From Pomacea canaliculata (Eukaryota > Mollusca > Gastropoda > Architaenioglossa > Ampullariidae), in contig NC_037596.1 of NCBI RefSeq assembly GCF_003073045.1, positions 27,564,392-27,628,391 of the forward strand: DNA of 64,000 nt, read 5' to 3'. Below the pieces are notes generated by a model, which saw nothing but the letters and a program-made list of their open reading frames with translations, did not search any database and had not been told where the DNA came from. The position numbers and the translations under genes are program-made. This document shows positions 11,841 to 24,059 of this stretch, one piece after another. Positions within the stretch are counted from its first letter, which is position 1; every line of letters starts with the position of its first letter.

Positions 11841-14120
11841 ATGGCGTGTAGACAGTGGATATTATGTTGCGCTGCTCTGCTCACTGCAGTTGGTTATTCA
11901 GGTACCAAAGCTCTTAAAATATTCTTGTTGATGCTATTTTTCAGTGCAAAAAATTCTTGCTTCGATGTATTTACATATTCCCTATGCTTGTGTTTACCAT
12001 AATTGATATGGAGGTTTTTCATTATGGGCTAGCAGTTTTTAATAGTATACTTAGGTTTCTCTTCTTGTTGTGGCTTTGGGCGTTTACAAAGTGTACCAAG
12101 GTTAGTATTAATAAGATAATTATAGACACATTTTCAGTTTTTATTTCTTAAGATACATAGCTGTAGAAAAAAATGATGAGAGCTAATCAACTTTAAAGAT
12201 AAACTCATTAGTTTGTTTATCGACTTTGTTTATCGAAGGTACATTTAGGTAATCATCTGAGGTACTATAGTTTTATATCAGTATCGGTCAATTTACAGCT
12301 CTGGAAATCGAAAACTGTCCATCTGGAGAGAGAAAAGTCCTTGAATACACAACTGTGAGAGTAGCCTGCGGTCAGTGCAAAGATTCGATGGCTTGGTATG
12401 TTGGTGATGACAAAGACAAGAAATACGTCGGCAACTGCACGGAAACAAACTGTGAAGTTCAAGATAAGTCTCCCTTTAATTTAAAAGCCAACAAACCAAC
12501 TAATCCATACCACAGTACTCTAATTATTTTAAACATTTCAAGAATGGACGAAATCGTCGTTTCGTGCAAGTGTGACGAATTAAACAACAAAGACAGTAAA
12601 TCGTGCAAGCTGATAATTAAAGGTGAGCTAATGATGATGGACATGTGAGGACTCATCGAAGCATGTGTTAGCTAAGTTCATTTAAACGTCCAGCTCTTGT
12701 CTTATGTCTCTGTCATATCTTTTGTCTTGCTGTCCATAAAGAATTACATTTTTTTTGTTTTATTATATACTTTGTTTAAATCGGCGCTAAAAGCAGTTCT
12801 ACCAAAAACTTAGCATAAAGGAGATAGACAATAAAACATATGAATTATTTGTCAAATCACCGCCAACGCTTCATGGCATTATATTTTTGTATAAATTTCG
12901 TTGAAGTTTTATAATAATAACTGCATTATAAAAAGTCATCTATGTTCCAGTAGCAAATGCAGTGAGCTTCTTACCTTTGCATTAGACATGTCACAACACA
13001 GTATTTACATTCAGCGTCTTTGTTTACACAAAGTTCAAATGTCCACAACTTGCAGTGTTATTTTAATACCATTGAAAACTGATTGTTTCAGTTTCTTATA
13101 ATCCACATCATAAAATCTTTCTTTTAAGTTATGATATTATTATTCTTTTACATCAGTTCCAATCAGCATAGTTCCAGGAAGTTGCAGTGTGCATCTGTCA
13201 GGCTCGAAGGTTTATGGTGTGTGTACAATTCAGTGGCTGCATCATCGAGATAATAATACTTTTATGTGCAATTGGCGCTTAACTTACAAGGTATGATCAA
13301 CAGTTACAATTAATCTAATTTTCTCTATTTCTTCTTTTACACTTGCAACTATTATTTATGTATGTATTTATTAAGTATGTTAACAAAATTTATTTTCTCT
13401 TTTATCAGTATTTGCGTCAAATATAAGTTGCTTCAAAACAGTTAAAAATTTTTAAACAAATGAGTTTTTTATATGAGAAAGTTATTTTATTTTCTTTCAT
13501 AATCGTATAACATTTCCTTTTAAGCATTGTCTTCCTTAAATAATAATTGTGTGCAGAATAAAACACAGGACATACCTCATTTCCAAGACCCTACAACATC
13601 TACCACTCACGATTTTGATCGTTACAAAAGAAGAAGCTGCAAGTTTGTGGCCGAGATGCCTGGTGATGAGGGTGATTATACCTACAGCATCCGAGTGTCT
13701 TCACATCCAGAAAATCACTTCTCAAAGACATTTTACATTGGTAACATCGTAATTTAAATACTGATTATAAATGATCAAGGAGACCCAGAGGTGCAAATAA
13801 GTGCTTCTCAAATTATGTGAAACATTTTTGCCGACTTGAAGAGGTTTATAAAGCATACAAGTGTCAACAAGTCAGAGTTAATAAACTTTGCTCCAAGAGC
13901 GTGGTTTCTTTATATTTCCTGCAGGCAGCCCACAGACTCACAGGACTGGAGTATCATACGGCATTGCTGCAGCAGCAGTCATCTTGCCTCTCATTGCAGC
14001 TGTTATCATTGTCTGTATTGTCAAGCGACGAACAGGTTAGTATGTATACATCTTGTATTATAAAAATAAGAGCTGACAAATATAAATAGGTATAAACAAT
14101 TAATACTCTTATTTGCAATA

Positions 14121-14151
<31 letters not shown>

Positions 14152-16297
14152 CAACAATAACAGCAATAATATAATTTATTTATGTATGAATGCAAATTTC
14201 ACGTAAACACCTTTCCATTGTTCTTTGCTTTGTATCATCATTTTAAGGCAAAGGTTACTAGATTGCTTTTGTTGATATTGAATGAAACTTTGTGTCTGTA
14301 AATGTGTGTATCTTCTGCTTATTTTATTATGGTCGAACTATACTATAGATCAGATCAGGAAGAACACAAATCACATTTTCTATGGATAGGAACTCGTTTG
14401 CAATAAATATCAGCTCGAGTATATAAAAAAGAGTCATGATCTTGGGTTGTCTTCGATGCCATAAACGTTTGGGATTTGTGTTTATAGGAAACAGTACATG
14501 AAAAGATATAACACTTCGTTACTAAATAACCTGATTCACGATTATTTCACCGCCACAAAATGGTTTTGTGCAGTCAAGCACACTCGCTGTCAAGTTATAG
14601 AGCATCATTCATTGCAGTCGCAAAACACCAGTCAACAAATTGCACACCCTATTTATACCTTTCTTGTCGACGAAGTTTTATCATTTTTATTGATATTTAC
14701 CGTGCAATTTCTTTTATAAGACCATTTGTTGTATCCATCTTTTATGCAAAAATATCAGGTAAAATTGTTTTACTTTTTCATCATTAAAGAGTCTTACTGA
14801 ATTGATTTTTTTTCTTGTGGTAATGCTTATGCAATATAATATGAGATACAAAAGCAGTCATCTAGAATTCGAAAAATTAAATGTATGCTGATATTAAGGA
14901 TTTCCTACCACTGCGTTAGATAGATAAGCTTGTTATTACTCTTTTATAATCATAAAGAATACTTTTGTATTCACATTATCTCATTCTATAAAGCACATTC
15001 CTTATAAAAGTTGGGTAGCATGCAGATAGTTCCTATAAAAACTGAGAAATAAGCATGGCGAAAAAAGAACAGTTATAAACCTGTATATATATTATTAGGT
15101 TCTATTAGCTCCTATAATAACTGCTTCAATTATAATGGTTTCAAAACTGTATGTAGACATCAGAAATTGGAAGACACAGACTCCGAGTGTAGGCTATGCT
15201 GTGCCATCAGACAATCTGTACACCATCGCCGCTACAACAATAGAAAACCACGATGAAGATGATTATGTCACATTGCCTGAGACAATTGAAAACGATGTTT
15301 GTGGACCGGGGAGCAGTAAGTCTCCTGAAGCTGGTACAGCAGCTCAACAGGCAAGTGAAGAAAGAAAATCGTTGCCATCGAAAATAACATCCAGCAGAGG
15401 TAAAACACATAGTCAACAATGTTTCCATGTGTGTGTGTGGAATAAAAAAAAGGAACAAACTAGAAAAAAAATAAGAATCTTGAAGTTGCTCTTTCAAATA
15501 CATAAAAGGTAAGATTTGCAGAACATTGTTCTAAATACATGTATAATGTTCAAAATATCTAGGTCTTTCGAGATTTGACGAGAGTGAGAAAAGGTGACGT
15601 AAAGCTGACTTTTAATTAACCGATTCGGAGGTTAAGCCACAGCATATGTAATTTCCAAGGGAGACAACGTGAAGAGTTTTCACTTGTACCAGCATGTTCC
15701 TGATATTATTGTTTACTTAAACAAAGCCAGTAGGTCACACACTGAGCGAGCTAATGGACTGTTGAGAGCATTCACGAGTATCTAGTTACACATTTGATTT
15801 TCCTTTTTTAATCAATTTCTTTTTAACTTCAGATGATTGCTATACGAATGTCACTGGAATGCAAACGGGATCTGGGTTTGGTATACACGAGGGTCCTTTG
15901 AGACCAGGATATGGAGACCCGGAACCTGATACAAGAGTAAGATTTTTTCAATTAATGCATAAAGATGATTATTATCATTGACGTCATAGATAGATAATAT
16001 ATTTTTCAAAAGAAGATAGTATTTTAGATAGAATCATGACCTCTTCTAACAAAGGTAGTGGCTAACAATTTAGTACTATAATGATATATTATATAAAGTT
16101 TTTTGTTTATCTGCTTTATTAAAGTTTGTGTAGCACACGCTGGTGTATAATTTTTGTAAAGTAAGAAACAAATGTTAAAACAGGTAGATTATGCAGGAGT
16201 GGATTCCGAAGACGAATACAACATCCTACATGTTCAAGTGCATTGTTCCACGCATGAGGATCACGACAACAACTACAGCCGTATTCACCTTAAATAA
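11841..16297 (+). CDS. Ig-type receptor B: two Ig domains, membrane segment, ITIM-bearing tail (complete)
   Basis: Eight exons join in frame to 424 aa: 11841-11901 (signal peptide MACRQWILCCAALL), 12299-12622 (Ig1), 13157-13290 and 13557-13740 (Ig2, split at phase 0), 13925-14035 (membrane helix, KRRT stop-transfer), 15157-15399, 15833-15936 and 16184-16297 (tail). Ig1 (residues about 21-128) is cysteine-rich, with VACGQC, the core Trp in MAWYV and VVSCKC in the F-strand position. Ig2 ends with the Ig hallmark DEGDYTYSIRV. Tail tyrosines: LYTIA, DYVTL, CYTNV, VDYAGV (fits the ITIM consensus), EYNIL and NYSRI. The last two are separated by about 18 residues. AATAAA lies at 16428. Likely a type I plasma-membrane receptor whose phosphotyrosines would recruit SH2 proteins. 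It has no Ig3 or Ig4; only 184 bases separate Ig2 from the membrane exon. Function inferred from motifs. Confidence 0.85.
14120..14150. repeat. (GAT)n microsatellite in receptor B intron
   Basis: About ten GAT triplets between the membrane exon and the first tail exon. Confidence 0.9.
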
Positions 16298-16564
16298 CAT
16301 CTTTCTTCATTTCTTTCTGAACGTCTGTTGAGGTCTACCAGAGTTGTGTCTCTGTGTAGTACCTCGATGAACTAAAAACCACTGTTGTGAAATATTCTAT
16401 CGCTAATTTGCATAATTGTTTTTGGTAAATAAAAAAGTGTAAACTTGCTAGTTCCTTTGTCAAAATAAAGCAAACGGGACTTTTAAACTGTTTACATGTT
16501 AAAATCACCTTAATAATTATATTTACACCATTTATAATGTGTGTTTAATGAAGGTGTAAATTAC

Positions 16565-16700
16565 AAGGAGAGAGAACTCTTGCATGCCTAGTAATTATCG
16601 TGCACTGTCAAAATAGGTTAATTCCCTTGATTAAAAAGGAAACATTCGCGCATTATTCACTTTATGGGAACAGTGCTTACAAATAGTGAGTATACGAAAG
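16565..16700 (+). repeat. 3'-flank block shared by the receptor genes, copy 2
   Basis: Contains ACTCTTGCATGCCTAGTAAT, then TGTCAAAATAGGTT and TTCCCTTGATT. Same family as the copies at 4800, 24735, 28985 and 40187. It lies about 270 bases after the stop codon of receptor B. Confidence 0.6.
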
Positions 16701-16728
16701 AGATGGTCAAACTCGTCTATGAAATGTA

Positions 16729-16795
16729 AAACTGCAAAACTGTTCTTAAACTTATATCCCACCGAAATATAAGTTTAAGAACAGTTTTGTAGTTT
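16729..16795. repeat. Long near-perfect hairpin
   Basis: A 29-base arm (16729-16757, core AAAACTGTTCTTAAACTT) and its reverse complement (16767-16795) with one mismatch flank a 9-base loop. It sits in the spacer between receptors B and C. It may be a mini inverted repeat or a hairpin RNA source; no other evidence of transcription. Confidence 0.85.
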
Positions 16796-16899
16796 AACTT
16801 AAGCGCGCGCACACACAAAGAGAAAGACAAAATATAAAGGTAAACTATTCAGCGTAATTAAGTTTAACAAATCCATAGTTAGTATTTCGCAAACGTGGT

Positions 16900-17900
16900 G
16901 TTAATTACGGTCAGCAAGAAAGCAAATGAGCATTATCACACAATAGCATCATGGACATTTCCTTAAGACGACTTCAATTGAATGCATTCATGTACATCTC
17001 TAGTGCAAACACATTTTATAAAACAAACCCCTTAGATTGAAAAAGGACTGAACAAGTTTTTGTCAATCAAGAATACAAGTTTCAGCCCTTCAAGGGAAGT
17101 CCGTATTGGTATCAGCAACATAGGAAAGTGAAGTGTTGACATCGGAACCTTTTATCTGTCTAAGCTGAGAGCCAGGGATGATGAGAAGCAGGGACTCACT
17201 GTGCAGAACTACAAATATCACAATCACTTAAATGAACTTATTAAGTAGGGTGGTACGAGAGAGAGAGAGGGAGCTTGAGTATGGTCGCACCTACGAGCGA
17301 TAGACTTGCAAATAAAATTAGTCTTTGACCATAAAACTTCACATATTACAAATGTCGGATGAGACAGTTTAATCTTTTACATTTTAAGTATTAATAAGAT
17401 TGTTAATTTCTGAGAAAGCAGCCCAAGCACTATCTCGGGCAATATACATTAACAACAAGGTAAACAATACAGCGTCATGCACGTGTGATATCACAGCAAG
17501 GGACTGTAACAGGAATCTAGTGGCGTCTTATATAACAGTACGTATGCATGCCACATTTTTAATTAGGCTGCAACAATAATAAAACACATTTAACAGTTAA
17601 CATACAACATCGTGCAACTATGCTAATTGCGGAATATTTAACTTTCCTACTGACCGCCTGGATATCACTTCGCCAGAGTTTCACTCAATGGAGGAAATAA
17701 ATCCAAGTTAGAGAAAATTGTACTGAGTCTGTCGCGAGCATACAATAAGTGTCTTAAATATACAACTGGAACACATACTACATTGAAGCTTCCAACGTTC
17801 GGCCGCCATTGAAACCTGTAGACGTCTATCTAGTCTCATGTGTCAATACAAATTGTTGATAGACAGAAGAAGGATAGAAAAAGATACCATTCAAAGTGTG
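16900..17900 (+). repeat. Duplicated 5' flank of receptor C (promoter-side block)
   Basis: About 1 kb upstream of gene C matches blocks at about 25680-26590 (gene D), 29280-30560 (gene E) and 32170-33113 (gene F). Shared landmarks are a TCAATCAAGAATACAAGTTT-like string, GGAACCTTTTATCTGTCTAA, a GAGAGA run and GGTCGCACC. Retention before four genes suggests the duplicated unit included the promoter. Transcription starts cannot be placed. Confidence 0.65.
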
Positions 17901-20359
17901 ACAGTGTACTTCATTCTTCTACTGTCTGGTTGGTTTCAGGTAACTGAGTTATTTATATGATTATTGTGAGTATAATAATATTTTCAAATAAATTTTATAG
18001 TATAAACTCTGGTTTACTTATTATTATGTTCTTAGAATAAAACACTTATTAGGATATTTGAGCTTCTTATAAAATTAAAAGGAACTTTTTAGTAACTAAT
18101 TGTCTTTCAAGTTTGAATCAGATCATTAAAAAGTTATATACTGATGTTTTAAAAGAGCATGTTACAATTGGTTTGTGATTATAACGTAACTCAGTTCAAT
18201 CAATGTGTTTTAAGTTTAATATTTTTTTACACAGGAGCTTTAACGAGATAAGAGACATCGCTAAGCTATTTAAAATTGACAGCTCGACTGCCAGTTAGGT
18301 AAATTTTGCCTATGGTCTTCGTTCGTGTTGTGTTTTGCTGTTGACATGTGATTATTTGTCATGTTTACAGCGTCAGTACCATCAGCAGTGTTCTATCCTG
18401 GACAACCACGACGTTTATGAAAACAAACATGCCACCTCAGGTGTGGTGCAGTGCAGGCGATAAGATACAATGGTTTGTTGAGGCGCGACAACAGAAGTAA
18501 GAAATAGTTTGGCGAGTGCAAATCTAAAATTACGTGCAACGTTGAAGACAACTTCGCTTTCAGTTGCAGCAGACACGAGAAGTAACCTTACAGCAGTGTA
18601 CTTGACATTATTAACATCCAACGAGTGACACACTTCACGTATAGTCGTGCAGCAGTGTTACCGACTTCGAACACGTAGTTACTCATACAGGTAACGCTTG
18701 AAGCCATGCTTCGTGCAAGCTTATAGCGCACAGGGTACGCGCGGATCTGACAGTGATCAATAATAATTATACATTTTTCAGCTGTTAGAATTTACTGATC
18801 TTGCAATAATATCTTCCCTCCTAATGTATTGCATTTTGACTGTCTTTATGACTACTCCTAGGGAGTATGCAAAATAACCTAAAATCTATTCTAGTGACAG
18901 ATAGACTTAAATCCTTTTTAAAGATTACCTATCCATGGGATTGTCCTAGGTTATTATTTAATGAACACTAAAGAATCCTCTGAAAAAGTTCACCGATTAT
19001 AATTGCTTTGTTTAGAAACTTCTGTTATAAGACTTCTTCCATTACTGTACAACAACCTCAAAAATTTCCCTCACGTTAGTCACCAGGTTTTGATAAGCAA
19101 GTCCCATTATAACAGCTATACAAACCTTTTCTGTTTATTATTGTCGTGCACTTGACGTACAGCACCATGTTGTTTACAAATGTAACATAGTCGCTGTTAT
19201 GGTTAACTTTAACTTGTCATTAAATACAGTGGGCTGGCTTTGAGAGACGTTTTTAGATAGTGTCTTCAGCATATTTTTGTAACTTCAGACGTACATGATT
19301 TCAGTGATGTTTTATTATTAAATAACTTAATTCACCTACCACCCTTGGTTTCATCACAAGAAAATTAGACCTCTTCAACTACTGCAAATCCAAGCAATGA
19401 AATTTGACAATGTTTTGAAGGCTTCATACGCATGTGTCAATTTAATTCTTTCTGGATTACATTATGAGCTCAACTAAGTGCCTATCAGCCATTGTCCATG
19501 GGAGCTGGTAGATGTACCAGCTGCATGATGAAAAGTAAAAGTTCGTCCAAGTGTGCACAGTTCAATGGCTGGTAAAAATCCCGGTGAACGAATTGTACTT
19601 AATAGCCTACGTGCAATGGAGTTTGAACTACATCTAGTTGTGTGAGCTTACTAGGGCCTTTTGATCTTCTCAATGTAGCTTTGTTTTTGAACCAAACTTT
19701 ATTTTGTACATGTTAGAAACAAAGTAACAACTCAGTATAGTTTCTCTCCCCAGTAACTTTACTTATGGTAATACTGTGTAATCAGTAAAAAAGAAGTCTT
19801 TATTTTGTGCTGGATCTTTTCGATATTGACTTGCTGGTTTTAATGTTTCTGTGTTTTAATAATTTTATGTCTTTGTAAAAAATATATGTTTATAAAAGTA
19901 GATATGAATGCGTTAAAGGAGGCCAGTAATGTGCTCAAAAGTATGTTGTTTAAGCAGCTTGGAGAATCTACTTTTTAAGATAATTACGAATACTATTGTA
20001 GTATAGAGTGTTTCTTTGAAATAAAATCCTATGAGAGTGGAGCACGTGACTACCGATTTACAAGGCCCAACGACATCTGACCAGCGTAGGGTCTACAACC
20101 GTACAATACAGAACTGTACGTTCAGAGGCGATATGCCTGTGGATGATGGCGATTTTACCTACAGGTCACAGTACCCCTCCCACCCAGCGGATCGTTTCTC
20201 AAAGACACTTTTATATTGGTAACTATCTATTTCAAAACATTAAAGCACGTAATTCTGCAGCCAAATGTTTATATTAGATAATATCTATGAATACCAACAT
20301 GAATATATGAATGTCAAACAAAGCTTTATATTACTCAAATGTATATAAATCTTGCGCAG

Positions 20360-20599
20360 TGCAGCAGATGGAACCCAAGCACAACTGTCCAGAAATGGTT
20401 CTTGAAGGGTCCAGTATCAACTGCACGTGCTATACATCAAAAATTGGGAATCCTCCTGCACACATTGGGTGGTCTGAATCAAATGACGAGTATCTGGTTG
20501 TGGAAAATATTGGTAGAGGAAGAAGTGGCGCCAATTTTACTTGCAAGCTTTTGTGGGGAGTCATCAGTAAGGAAACGATATACACCGTTAGAGTAATGA
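20360..20599 (+). other. Ig3 exon of receptor C (open)
   Basis: An 80-codon phase 1-1 exon with HNCPEMVLEG, INCTCY, the core Trp in IGWSES and FTCKLLWG. Cysteines and Trp fit a C2-like Ig domain. It is nearly identical to 35621-35860 in gene F, and its first half to 28573-28680 in gene D. Confidence 0.85.
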
Positions 20600-20902
20600 G
20601 TAAGTAACGTTTTTTTTGGGGGGGGTTTACTTACTGCTCCATTGTTTGGCAATTATTTTAGTTTCGATGTCACCATGTATATCTTTTTCTTTTGTTCTGT
20701 CAGTTATACATCTACGCGATAGATTTTACTATTGCATATGAAAAAAAATGTCCGACGTTTTCGAATATGCTGCCATTTTTTTTAAGTATTTTTTTTTACT
20801 TTTAAACAAAAAAAATCAAAGAATCAAACTAAATGCCTTGATTTCCCCATCCTCCATGTTAGCAAAGTAAAATTACGAAATGGATTTACAACTGTTTTTA
20901 AG

Positions 20903-21171
20903 TGGTCCATCGGGAATGGACATCAGAAGCTACACGGGGACATCGGAAGAAAGTACAGAGATTGTGTTAGTATGTACTGCAATAGATGTTTACCCTTCAG
21001 CCGTGTTTGTCTGGAACATCACGTGTGACAACACGACTGACAGCACGAATACCAGCACGTGTACTTTCTTTACAAAGACTGAAGAAGTCGAGATGATAGT
21101 CGAGTGCACAGCAAGCAACAGTGTGTTTGAGAATGTGTCTTTATCGGCGATTTACGTGGTACATATTTCAG
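20903..21171 (+). other. Ig4 exon of receptor C
   Basis: Membrane-proximal Ig domain with VLVCTAIDVYPSAVFVWNIT and MIVECTASN. It has several N-glycosylation sequons. One base is missing at the 5' edge relative to gene F (37127-37396), so normal splicing from Ig3 would shift the frame. Confidence 0.8.
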
Positions 21172-21870
21172 GTATGTAATATTTTACTGGTGTAAGACAA
21201 AACTGATTGAAACTACATTTTCACAGAAATAAAATAAGGATTTTTTTACAACATTATCACAAGTATGTTTGCAAAAGCATTATCGTTTAGCACAGTAATT
21301 AACAAACTCATAATTACATTAAAAAGAATATAAAACAAAAACATTGTTTACTTTTTATTAGACGGGCATGCTGGCTATGGAATCTGTGCAGGAAAAAAAC
21401 AGTTTGATGATATATTGATAATAAGCGGGATTTCTGCTGCCGTTGTTGTCGTCATTGGAGCTGTTATCTTCGTCTGCATCATCAAGCAGAGGCGAGGTTA
21501 GCATGTTTTCCTTTTGTGCGTATACATGATTAAAATCAATTGAGTTCTGTCCCTCCCGACAAAATAGAAAGCGATCTGGGTGTTACACTTAGCTTTTTCA
21601 CAATAAGCTGAAGTTGCCTCCATTTTCATTGCTCAGGCCACAGCTATAGTATCATAGAGTTTACTAGTCTCACTTGTAATCCTCAGTTAGGACGTCCGTT
21701 GGCTTAGTAACATAGTTCCTGTGACCCGCACAGTGAGTATGGTAGAATGTGTTGTTTAGAATTTGAGTTTAACAAGTTATTGTTTCTCATATCAGGGCTA
21801 AATAATATTCTGATACGAGATAAGTTCATTTGTCCTGCTTATGTCGTGAAAGTATTTAAATATACATATA

Positions 21871-22628
21871 CAGTGGAACCTCGGTTAGCGAACGCCTCGG
21901 ATAGCGAATATTTTGGATAACGAACAAAAAACTAAAAGCATGTCATCATTTGCGCTCGAGACACAGTTACGATCAGTCGTGCCTTATCTAAGAGCATCCT
22001 TCTTATTTAGTGATTTATGTGTTTTATTTTAATAAGATAATCCTCAATCATGGTTCCAAAGAAGATTAAGATCACTTAATAGTAATGAGGTAATGACAAG
22101 GAAGCGGCCAACAAATGAATTGAAAAAGAAAATGATTTCAAAGTATGAAGGTGGCATGCGTCTGTCGGATATGTGATGTCGTATTACCGAAGAGTTTTAC
22201 AAAAAAGTCAGAAGGAACAGACACTGGACAAGTTTTGTCCTTTAACCTCAAAGCTACAGAAAAGGGAAGTCACCGCCGATTGTATAATGTCACGTGTGCT
22301 CATGGAGGGAATCCAAGCAGTAATTCCACCTTCCTCCCCACACCTGCTTCCAACCACGCCGTCAAAACGACAAGTTTCTGATGTTTAATGCTTTCGTTAA
22401 TGTTTTTATGTTTATTTAACTCCATTTATATTGCATTATAACTGTTCTCATTAAAACAAATACTATATAGCCTGTAACTTTTAAATATTAGCGAGTCAAC
22501 AGGGGCTGGGAACCAATTAAATCTATTTCCTTTATTTCTTATGGAAAAAAATTGTTTCGGATAACGAACATTTTGGATAACCAACAGCTTTCCAGAACGG
22601 ATTAAGTTCGTTAACCGAGGTTCCACTG
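21871..22628 (+). mobile_element. Non-autonomous Tigger/pogo-type DNA transposon
   Basis: The ends are inverted repeats starting CAGTGGAACCTCGGTTAGCG and ending with its near complement, flanked by TA on both sides. Subterminal repeats of ATTTTGGATAACGAAC occur at both ends. The interior keeps a readable trace of a CENP-B-type helix-turn-helix (KRPTNELKKKMISKYEGG) but is only 758 bp, so most of the transposase is absent. It lies in the intron between the membrane exon and first tail exon of gene C. The same intron of gene F has no insert, so insertion followed the duplication. Confidence 0.85.
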
Positions 22629-24059
22629 TATACAAATTCCCTTTTGTTAGAATGTTGTCGCAGTGGCTTTGAAATAGTAAAGGAATTTTTAAAATAATGA
22701 CACAAAAACGACAAAATTACGCAGAATCATAAAAAGATTCAGGAAATAAATGTATATTCAGTATCTATTGATAATGCTCGGGTAGAGTTTGTCGGAGTCG
22801 CACTGTGTTTTGAGTTTTCATACAGTCTTCAGCAAGCGTAAGACAACAACTCCTGTTGTACACTACACCGCGCCATCGGGTGACCTGTACACGATCGTTG
22901 GTACAAGGATAAGAAACCACGGCGATAATGAGAATATCGCAATTTGTGAAACAATCGAGACTCGACTATCTAGAACAGAGCATATTGGGTGTGATGAGGC
23001 TAGGTCACAACCTCACAAGACGGACGAAACAAGAAAACCTCTAAAACCAAAAAGAAACCTAAAGCCAATCAGAACAGGTAAACCAATTCCAGGATTTACT
23101 AGGTAAAACAATGACACCTATTTAAAAGGCAGCATTGTGGAAATAAAAAATCTTTTATTAAAAATGCTTTAGTCTTAATAGAGTTGTTGTAGTGTCCAGT
23201 AGTAAAAAAGGTCATTAAAGGTCATTAAAGAACTTTTGTTTGTAGCAGTGTAATGTTTCCTTTCCTCAAAACCTTGAAAGCCTTACCTCCTAAACAAGTT
23301 TACGAAGCGTATTAAAAGAAAGGAAAAAATAAAAAAATCCAAGTTTAAATTTAAACGGTGAAGACTTTGAACTATATTAAACATATCAAAGAGGATGATA
23401 AATTTAGACAAAGGGAGAGAACGTAGACAGACCTCTTGTGCCACGGGAAAATAATATTTCAAGAGGAGGAAACATGGTGGCACAAAAAACATTTGGTGAG
23501 TTGAAGAAAAATCGTGTGTTTGTCTATTGCTTTTTCTTTTCTATTCATTATGAATTCCAGAGGTTACCTATTCGAATGTCCCTGAAATGTCAGCTCATTC
23601 TTGTGTGGACGTTTATCATGACGATCTCTGGACGACCTCTGGGTCGACTGAACCTGATACAACCGTAAGTTATGTTTCTGTTCAGTCTGTCAGATATTTA
23701 TAATCCAAGAGACTAGTAATGATAAAGATTTAATAATAAAGAAAAAATTCTAATGAAAGTACAATCACAATCTTCTTAGAACTAAGTAATTTCATTTCTT
23801 TTTTTGCCGACAAAATATTTCACTTACAATATCAGTAATTTGTCGATATCGTGTATGTTTTTTTGTATCAAAACCAAAATTTTTAAACTCTACAATTTAA
23901 TTTTAACTTCTGTTTTCTTTATATGTCACATGTGTTCAAATAGAAAACTACTGCAGCAGAGATTGCAAATGACGAATATAATGCCCTACATTTCCATGTG
24001 AACTGTTCAGAACATCAACAGGACGACACTTACTACAGCCACCTTAACCTTTAGTAGCA

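Larger units (their letters stand above)
17880..24054 (+). pseudogene. Ig-type receptor C: decayed 5' half, well kept 3' half
   Basis: Aligned by eye with gene F. The signal-peptide exon (about 17888-17939) has lost its ATG and a base. Ig1 (about 18371-18733) has stops and indels. The first half of Ig2 (about 19477-19640) is degenerate, and the second half (about 20036-20218) has indels although DMPVDDGDFTY is readable. From Ig3 on, almost everything is kept: Ig3 20360-20599; Ig4 20903-21171, one base short at its acceptor, which breaks phase; membrane exon 21362-21496; tail exons 22826-23077, 23561-23664 and 23944-24054. The tail has LYTIV, VTYSNV (ITIM consensus), VYHDDL, EYNAL and a T-x-Y ITSM-like YYSHL. 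The 3' exons are very close to those of gene F, so recent conversion or continued use of the 3' half is possible. A Tigger-type element sits in the intron before the first tail exon. Confidence 0.8.

Noticed and set aside
12901-13101. 66 aa frame between Ig1 and Ig2 of gene B
   Set aside because: Lies within an intron. The Ig1 and Ig2 exons join in phase without it.
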